57,473 nt of DNA from Clostridiales bacterium (GTDB lineage: Bacteria; Bacillota; Clostridia; Christensenellales; Borkfalkiaceae): contig SVHZ01000007.1 in assembly GCA_015055525.1 (NCBI GenBank), positions 1 through 57,473 on the forward strand, given 5' to 3'. The notes under the pieces are model-generated. The model was not told where the DNA came from. It did not search any database and saw only the letters and a program-made list of their open reading frames with translations. The first letter of the stretch is position 1, and each line of letters starts with the position of its first letter. Shown here one piece after another: positions 51,893 through 57,473 of the stretch. The position numbers were made by a program, and so were the translations under genes.

Positions 51893-51923
51893 AAAATTCA
51901 GGCAAAAATGCCTGAATTTTTTT
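51893..51923. terminator. Bidirectional terminator
   Basis: Stem AAATTCAGGCA / TGCCTGAATTT with A/T runs at both ends, between the membrane protein gene and the convergent AraC gene. Confidence 0.88.
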
Positions 51924-53142
51924 ATTTAGATAAACTCTTTTTTATCATTTTTCGCCTAAACTGTAACGGGGTTGCGCCAATATGTCTTTTGAATAGTTTT
52001 GAAAAGTACTGCGCGTCCATAATTCCACAATGCAAGGCAATCGTTTGAACTTGCAAGTTGGTGGTTTTTAATAGATACGTTGCATATTCAATTCGTTTTT
52101 CAACAATGTATTCAGATAGGGTTTTACCAATTTTCTTTGTAAAGATAGAAGACAAGTATCCAAGCGTAACGCCCAATGATTTTGCAATAGTTTTTGGGGA
52201 TAGGTCGGCTGACAAGTCGGTATCTATAAGCAATATTGTTTTTTGAATAATCAAAGGGTGTTTTTGCAAAGAGTGTTTTCTAACTAATTTGCAATATTTT
52301 CTAAACATTTCTCCCATTAAATCGGAAATTTGTGAGGGGAAAGAGAGTTTTTCTATCTTAAGAGCAAACTCAGTTGATATTTGGTTTAAGTGTAGGGGAT
52401 GAACGCCACCGTTTTCAGCGCCTTTACGCAGTAAAGTATTCATAATTATCGCGTAGTTTTTAACGTTACGCAAAGGGTTATCTGCTCTCTTTGAGAAAAA
52501 TTCGTGCGAAAACGCCGTTTTGAATTGAGGCTCTAAATGCGTTTGCCCAAGTGTTACGGCTCTAATTAATTCGTTTTCGTAAGAGTAGCGAAGTTCAATG
52601 GTTTTTCTGTTGATTAATGCGTCGTTAGATTCTTCATTTACGTTTGATTTACTCACTAGATTTTCAGTTTGCAAATAATTGGTTTCATCAACAACAGTAA
52701 AAGAAAGAGTTTTCCAAATTAATTCGCAAAACGTATTAAGCATTATAATTAAGTCGGAATCATCTCTTAAAACGTTTAACGAACTATAATATTCTAATAA
52801 GTAAGAGTGTTTTTGTGGCGAGATGCCGTTTTTTTCTCCAAGTTCTAATAAGCGTTGGTTGGGGATTGATTCTATAAGGAAAGGGCCGATGCTCAAAATC
52901 AAGCCGTCGCTATTTGGTAACTGCAAAAAATAATAACAACGCTCGTATTGATCGCTTATCCTATAAAGGCGTTCTTCAAGTAGGCTCGGAATTACTTTTT
53001 GATAAAATGATAAATTTTCAAACACGTCGCTCGGCAATAGTTTTAATTGATCTTCAAAGTTGAGTTTAGATATAATTATTGAATTTAGATGACGCTTTTT
53101 GAAAACGTCCATTAAAAAATTTAATTCTTTTTGATAAAACAT
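51922..53142 (-). CDS. AraC-family transcription regulator (long form)
   Basis: A 406-residue regulator. The N-terminal 290 residues are a sensing domain of unknown type (YCHistidine-kinase-free, helical). The C-terminal HTH pair is TIAKSLGVTLGYLSSIFTKK and VQTIALHCGIMDAQYFSKLF, ending IGATPLQFRRK. It is divergent from the symporter/GH2/uxuA operon with 214 bases between, so it most likely activates that operon when a glucuronide is present. Confidence 0.83.
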   Translation of the reverse strand: MFYQKELNFLMDVFKKRHLNSIIISKLNFEDQLKLLPSDVFENLSFYQKVIPSLLEERLYRISDQYERCYYFLQLPNSDGLILSIGPFLIESIPNQRLLELGEKNGISPQKHSYLLEYYSSLNVLRDDSDLIIMLNTFCELIWKTLSFTVVDETNYLQTENLVSKSNVNEESNDALINRKTIELRYSYENELIRAVTLGQTHLEPQFKTAFSHEFFSKRADNPLRNVKNYAIIMNTLLRKGAENGGVHPLHLNQISTEFALKIEKLSFPSQISDLMGEMFRKYCKLVRKHSLQKHPLIIQKTILLIDTDLSADLSPKTIAKSLGVTLGYLSSIFTKKIGKTLSEYIVEKRIEYATYLLKTTNLQVQTIALHCGIMDAQYFSKLFKRHIGATPLQFRRKMIKKSLSK

Positions 53143-53295
53143 AACTTAAATTCCCGATACTATTTTGTAATAAAAACTATAACCTTAAATAATTTTAGCA
53201 TTATTTTATAAAAAAAACAACGAAATTTGCATTTTAATATGAAAATTTTACAAAAATACATTAAAATCGTACTCACAAATGTGTAAATAATGTGT

Positions 53296-53301
53296 TATAA
53301 T
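53296..53301 (+). promoter_or_regulatory. -10 box of the glucuronide operon
   Basis: TATAAT at 53296-53301, with TG three bases before it (an extended -10-like pattern) but no good -35 at 17 bases (TCACAA). Such a promoter would need an activator, in line with the divergent AraC gene. The rest of the 53143-53356 gap is AT-rich with no other recognised site. Confidence 0.5.
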
Positions 53302-53356
53302 AATGGGGAAATTATGAGGCTAGTTTTACGATATATTAAAATCAGAGGAGAATTTT

Positions 53357-54787
53357 ATGAAGAAAGAAGTTAAACTCGATGCAAACGGCAAGCGCTTATT
53401 CGGTATGCGCGATTTAGTGTCGTATGCAGCAGGTGACCTTGGTTGTAACATGAGTTTTGCGCTCAAGAACACAATCATGTTCGTGTTCTGGTCACAATTT
53501 ATGCAACTTGGCGAAACGCTTTATGCAACATTACTTTTAGTCGTTCAAATTTGGGACGCTATTAACGATCCGTTACTCGGTTCATTGTTCGATATGGACA
53601 AGAGAAAATATAAACGCGGTAAATTTAAGACTTATATTTTCATAGGTGCTGTTGGTTTGATTTTCTCAGGTTTATTCTTCTTCTTACCGTTGCCGAACGC
53701 ACCGCTTGCAATGCGTTGTATCTTATTCGTATTAGGTTACGTTTTATGGGATGCTTTCTACACCGTTGCTAACGTTCCTTACGGCTCAATGATGTCAGTT
53801 ATCACTACTGACGGTTCACAAAGATCACAACTTTCAACTTGGCGTTCAATCGGCTCAATGGTAGGTAATATTCTTCCTATGGTATTACTTCCTATCCTTT
53901 GCTACGACGCAAGTAACAACCTTAAAGGTGAAGTAGTATTCGTTGCCGCACTCGTAATGGGCGTTATCGGTTTTATTTGCTTTATCTTTATGCTTAAAAC
54001 CACGACTATTCGTGTTGATGAAAACGAAATTACAATTTCTGAAAATTCTCAAAAGTTCAACGTATTCAAAGCAATGCGTAACTTTATTAAAAATCCGCCG
54101 GCAATAGGCGCAACTCTTGCAGCGATGGCAATGTTTATCGGTATGCAAGGTTCAACCGCAGCGACGACAGTCCTTTTCCAATCTTATTTTGGAAACGCTC
54201 AAATTAGCGGTATCGTAATGCTTATCGGCTATCTTCCTATGTTCTTATTTATGCCGTTCATCAAGAAAATCGTTGATAAATGGGGTAAAAAGGAAGCGTG
54301 TTCAGTTGGTTCGGCAGTAAGCGTATTCGGCGCGTTATTGCTCTTCATACCGCTCGGTAACGGAATTGCAGGGTTAGCAGGTTACGTAGTTGCTCAAGTA
54401 TTCTTCGGTTTAGGTCTTGGTTTCTACACTTGCGTATCTTGGGCGTTAATGGCAGACGCTATTGACTACAACGAGTGGAAGAACGGCACTAAGGAAGAAG
54501 GTACTGTATATTCACTTCACTCGTTCTTTAGAAAACTTGCTCAAGGCTTAGGACCTTCAATCGTAATTATTATTATGGGTTGGCTCGGTTATATTGGCGC
54601 AAACGAAGGCAATCAAGTGTTTGAAGTTGCTGAACGTATGAAATGGTTAGTTGCAGGGCTTTACACTTTTAGTGCGGCAGTAATGTTCGTTTCGATTACT
54701 TTTGTTTACAATCTTGATAAAAAGAAAGTTGCCGTAATGACTGAAGAACTCACCGCAAGAAGAAACGCGGATAAAAAAGCAGAATAA
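53357..54787 (+). CDS. GPH-family sugar:cation symporter
   Basis: A 476-residue, 12-helix carrier of the glycoside-pentoside-hexuronide family. The GPH start LVSYAAGDLGCNMSF, the IWDAINDPLLGSLFDM motif and NVPYGSMMSVITTDGSQRSQLS are characteristic of MelB/UidB-like symporters. The family imports melibiose, xylosides or glucuronides with Na+ or H+. The GH2 and uxuA genes downstream point to a glucuronide. AGAGGAG precedes the ATG. Confidence 0.88.
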   Translation: MKKEVKLDANGKRLFGMRDLVSYAAGDLGCNMSFALKNTIMFVFWSQFMQLGETLYATLLLVVQIWDAINDPLLGSLFDMDKRKYKRGKFKTYIFIGAVGLIFSGLFFFLPLPNAPLAMRCILFVLGYVLWDAFYTVANVPYGSMMSVITTDGSQRSQLSTWRSIGSMVGNILPMVLLPILCYDASNNLKGEVVFVAALVMGVIGFICFIFMLKTTTIRVDENEITISENSQKFNVFKAMRNFIKNPPAIGATLAAMAMFIGMQGSTAATTVLFQSYFGNAQISGIVMLIGYLPMFLFMPFIKKIVDKWGKKEACSVGSAVSVFGALLLFIPLGNGIAGLAGYVVAQVFFGLGLGFYTCVSWALMADAIDYNEWKNGTKEEGTVYSLHSFFRKLAQGLGPSIVIIIMGWLGYIGANEGNQVFEVAERMKWLVAGLYTFSAAVMFVSITFVYNLDKKKVAVMTEELTARRNADKKAE

Positions 54788-54810
54788 TCGCTGATAATTC
54801 GGCGTAAATA

Positions 54811-54840
54811 CGCCCGATAACTCTTTATCGGGCGTTTTAT
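54811..54840 (+). terminator. Intercistronic hairpin between symporter and GH2
   Basis: Stem CGCCCGATAA / TTATCGGGCG with TTTTAT tail. The next ribosome site (CTAGGAG) starts 8 bases later, so this could be a partial terminator that sets lower expression of the enzymes than the carrier, or a full stop with a separate transcript. Confidence 0.75.
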
Positions 54841-54857
54841 ATAACCTAGGAGATTTT

Positions 54858-57122
54858 ATGAGAAAAATTATTAACCTTAATAAAGATTGGCTTTTTACGA
54901 AAGATACGACGGATATTACTATTCGTGACGGAAAACAAATTGATCTTCCTCACACTTGGAACGCTGAAGATGGTTACGACGGTGGTAACGATTATTTCCG
55001 TGGTTCTTGCTTATACGTTAAGACGTTAGAGAAGAAAGACCTTCCCGTTGCAGATTTATATTATCTTGAATTCCGTGGCGCAAATTCTTCGGCTGACGTT
55101 TTCGTTGGTGGGGAAAAACTCGCTCATCACGACGGTGGTTATTCTACTTGGAGAGTGGATATTACCGCTCAAATTAAAGAAGTTACTGAAATTGCAGTTA
55201 TCGTAGATAACTCTCCAAACGAAATCGTATATCCGCAAATGGCAGACTTTACTTTCTACGGCGGTATTTATCGTGACGTTAACCTAATTTGCGTTAACAA
55301 TTCTCACTTCGATCTTGACTACTTTGGGGGTAGCGGTTTAGTTATTACTCCTACCGTTGTAGGTAGCGACGCTAAAGTTGACGTTCAAGTTTATGCTAAA
55401 AACTTAAAAGAAGGTCAAAAATTCGTTTACACCGTTTACGATAGAGAAGAAAACGAACTTGAAAGAAAAGAAACTACCGAACAAAGCGCAACTTTTGAAC
55501 TTAAAAACGTTCATTTATGGAACGGTAGAAAAGATCCTTATTTATACTGTTTAGAAGTTGAAATCGTTGAAAACGGCGAAGTTTTAGATAACGTTTGCAA
55601 TCGTTTTGGTTGCCGTACCTTCAAAATCGATCCAAACAACGGTTTTATCTTAAACGGAGAAGAATATCCTTTACGCGGTGTTTCTCGCCACCAAGATAGA
55701 TTTGGCGTAGGCAACGCTCTTTTACCTGAACACCATAGAGAAGACATTGATTTAATTATGGAAGTTGGCGCAACTACTATCCGTCTTGCTCACTATCAAC
55801 ACGATCAATATTTCTACGATTTATGCGATGAAAAGGGTTTAGTTATTTGGGCGGAAATTCCTTATATTTCAAGGCATATGCCAACGGGTAGGGAAAACAC
55901 AATTTCTCAAATGAAAGAACTCGTAGTTCAAAACTACAATCACCCGTCTATCGTAGTATGGGGGCTTTCTAACGAAATTTCTATTGCCGGTTCTGATAAC
56001 GACCTTTTAGAAAATCACCGCATATTAAACGATCTCGTTCACGATATGGACAAAACTCGTTTAACTACTATTGCAGCGGTATCAATGTGTAAAATGGACG
56101 ATCCTTACCTTCAAATTCCAGACGTTGTTTCATACAATCACTATTTTGGTTGGTACGGTGGGGATACTTCTATGAACGGACCTTGGTTTGATAAGTTCCA
56201 CGCAATGCACCCAAATATTCCAATCGGTTGTTCTGAATACGGTTGCGAAGCGTTAAATTGGCATAGTAGCAATCCTTTCCAAGGCGACTACACCGAAGAA
56301 TATCAAGCGTTCTATCACGAAGAACTTATCAAGCAATTATTTACTCGTAAGTACATTTGGGCAACTCACGTTTGGAATATGTTTGACTTTGGCGCGGACG
56401 CTCGTGCGGAAGGCGGTGAAAACGGTCAAAACCACAAGGGCTTAGTAACTATGGATAGAAAGTATAAAAAAGATTCTTTCTATGCTTACAAGGCTTGGCT
56501 TTCTGACGAACCTTTCGTTCACCTTTGCGGAAAGAGATATATCGATAGAGTAGAAGACGTAACTAAGGTTACTGTTTATTCAAATCAACCCGAAGTTGAA
56601 CTCTTCGTTAACGGCGAAAGCATCGGTAAAAAATCTGCTCCCGATCACTTCTTCTACTTCGACGTTAAAAACGTTGGAGAAAGCGTTATCGTTGCAAAAG
56701 CAGGCGATCTTAGCGATGAAGGAAAAATCCGTAAAGTTGAAGTGTTCAATGAAGATTATCGCTTAAAAGAACAAGGCGCAATACTTAACTGGTTTGACGT
56801 TGAGGCTCCCGAAGGAAGATTCTCGTTAAACGATAAAATCTCTGATATTATGAGTTGTTTCAGGGGTAAACTTTGGTTCTTAGGCGTTGGTCTTACCATA
56901 AAGAAGAAGATGGACGCCGGCAAGAAGAGCAAGGATAAAAAAGCGGGTGGCTTTGAAGTTGATTTGAAAGCGGACGGCGGATTAATGCAAATGATGGGCG
57001 GATTTACCGTTCTTCGTTTAACAAGTATGATCGGCATGGCAAACGTTAACTTTACAAAAGAAGAACTTCTCAAAATGAACAAGAAACTCAACCGCATTAA
57101 AAAACCTAAAAAAACTAAGTAA
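54858..57122 (+). CDS. GH2 glycosidase, probable beta-glucuronidase
   Basis: A 754-residue cytoplasmic GH2 enzyme. N-terminal sugar-binding (about 1-145) and Ig-like (150-245) domains precede a TIM barrel with acid/base E373 in GLSNEIS and nucleophile E460 in CSEYG. N525-H-K527 in GQNHKGL matches the N-x-K pattern that contacts the carboxylate in glucuronidases. A C-terminal extension (about 630-754) ending in a Lys-rich tail contains LNDKISDIMSC and MMGGFTVLRLTSMIG; similar tails are known on gut Clostridia glycosidases. Between a GPH symporter and uxuA, so glucuronide cleavage is the best guess, with beta-galactosidase as the alternative. Confidence 0.8.
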   Translation: MRKIINLNKDWLFTKDTTDITIRDGKQIDLPHTWNAEDGYDGGNDYFRGSCLYVKTLEKKDLPVADLYYLEFRGANSSADVFVGGEKLAHHDGGYSTWRVDITAQIKEVTEIAVIVDNSPNEIVYPQMADFTFYGGIYRDVNLICVNNSHFDLDYFGGSGLVITPTVVGSDAKVDVQVYAKNLKEGQKFVYTVYDREENELERKETTEQSATFELKNVHLWNGRKDPYLYCLEVEIVENGEVLDNVCNRFGCRTFKIDPNNGFILNGEEYPLRGVSRHQDRFGVGNALLPEHHREDIDLIMEVGATTIRLAHYQHDQYFYDLCDEKGLVIWAEIPYISRHMPTGRENTISQMKELVVQNYNHPSIVVWGLSNEISIAGSDNDLLENHRILNDLVHDMDKTRLTTIAAVSMCKMDDPYLQIPDVVSYNHYFGWYGGDTSMNGPWFDKFHAMHPNIPIGCSEYGCEALNWHSSNPFQGDYTEEYQAFYHEELIKQLFTRKYIWATHVWNMFDFGADARAEGGENGQNHKGLVTMDRKYKKDSFYAYKAWLSDEPFVHLCGKRYIDRVEDVTKVTVYSNQPEVELFVNGESIGKKSAPDHFFYFDVKNVGESVIVAKAGDLSDEGKIRKVEVFNEDYRLKEQGAILNWFDVEAPEGRFSLNDKISDIMSCFRGKLWFLGVGLTIKKKMDAGKKSKDKKAGGFEVDLKADGGLMQMMGGFTVLRLTSMIGMANVNFTKEELLKMNKKLNRIKKPKKTK

Positions 57123-57164
57123 CGGTTATCCGTTTCAAAATTATTATATAAAGGAGTAGCCGAT

Positions 57165-57473
57165 ATGCAAATGACTTTTAGATGGTACGGCGAGGGTAAC
57201 GACCGTATCAAATTATCTGACATTAAGCAAATTCCAGGAGTTACAGGTATCGTTTGGGCTCTTCACGATAAAATGCCCGGCGAAATTTGGACTGAGGAAG
57301 AAATTGCAAACGTAAAAAAACAATGCGATAAATACGGTTTTAATATGGACGTTGTTGAATCGGTTAACGTTCACGACGATATTAAAATAGGTCTTCCAAC
57401 CAGAGATAAATATATTGAAAATTACAAAACTTGTATTCGCAATCTATCTAAGTTTGGAGTTAAAGTTATATGT
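57165..57473 (+). CDS. uxuA: Mannonate dehydratase (partial, cut by window end)
   Basis: The first 103 residues are visible, starting MQMTFRWYGEGNDRIKL and continuing with IPGVTGIVWALHDKMPGEIW, the typical start of UxuA, which dehydrates D-mannonate to 2-keto-3-deoxygluconate. AAAGGAG lies before ATG 57165. The frame is open to the last base. Its place after the GH2 gene links glucuronide cleavage to the hexuronate pathway. Confidence 0.9.
   Translation, partial: MQMTFRWYGEGNDRIKLSDIKQIPGVTGIVWALHDKMPGEIWTEEEIANVKKQCDKYGFNMDVVESVNVHDDIKIGLPTRDKYIENYKTCIRNLSKFGVKVIC

Overview
The window looks like a chromosomal piece of an AT-rich, Gram-positive-type (Bacillota/Clostridia-like) anaerobe, probably an uncultured gut member. 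The evidence is an hrcA-grpE-dnaK-dnaJ operon behind a CIRCE operator, a comEC-holA pair, a cdaA-type diadenylate cyclase, a PdaB-like deacetylase, a Firmicutes-type LexA box, promoters of the TTGACA-17-TATAAT kind, AGGAG ribosome sites, and many genes for plant or host glycan use. I cannot name the species; a Christensenellales-like lineage is only a guess.

Layout. 1-4.2 kb: carbohydrate genes (a partial gene, an MFS carrier, an N-acylglucosamine 2-epimerase-like enzyme, a GH43 glycosidase). 4.2-10 kb: housekeeping genes (MBL hydrolase, short ComEC, HolA, CdaA plus a 37-residue membrane peptide, PdaB-like deacetylase, double OB-fold protein). 10.1-11.6 kb: a compact trio of HPr-kinase-like protein, PqqD-like protein and SipW-like peptidase, resembling parts of RiPP maturation systems but without a visible precursor. 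11.6-11.9 kb: tRNA-Val and tRNA-Gly. 12.2-23.9 kb: a Wzx/Wzy-type surface polysaccharide locus with a phosphoglycosyl transferase, four GT4 enzymes (one frameshifted), a TupA-like ATP-grasp protein, a polymerase fused to a second TupA-like domain, a flippase, a galacturonokinase-like GHMP kinase and a nucleotidyltransferase. 24.0-24.6 kb: tRNA-Thr followed by two decayed, interrupted copies of its 3' half.

24.7-31.8 kb: metabolic genes in both orientations, tRNA-Cys, a TIM-barrel glycosidase-like gene divergent from an AraC regulator, and a DUF1540 peptide. 31.9-36.7 kb: the heat-shock operon, with unusually structured spacers around dnaJ. 37.0-50.7 kb: two C-terminally anchored envelope proteins flank a small regulator, and then comes a P22-like virion head module (large terminase, possible small terminase remnant, Cys-rich peptide, portal, scaffold, coat, head-tail connectors and two unassigned proteins). 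No integrase, replication, lysis or tail-fibre gene is visible. A LexA (SOS) box that fits the consensus exactly lies upstream of the regulator. 50.8-57.5 kb: a membrane protein, then an AraC regulator divergent from a GPH symporter, a GH2 enzyme and mannonate dehydratase (uxuA, cut by the window end), which together read as a beta-glucuronide utilisation operon.

The strongest candidates for something new are the SOS-linked head module without integrase (a possible gene-transfer-agent-like or domesticated particle), the polymerase-ATP-grasp fusion in the polysaccharide locus, and the kinase/PqqD/peptidase trio.
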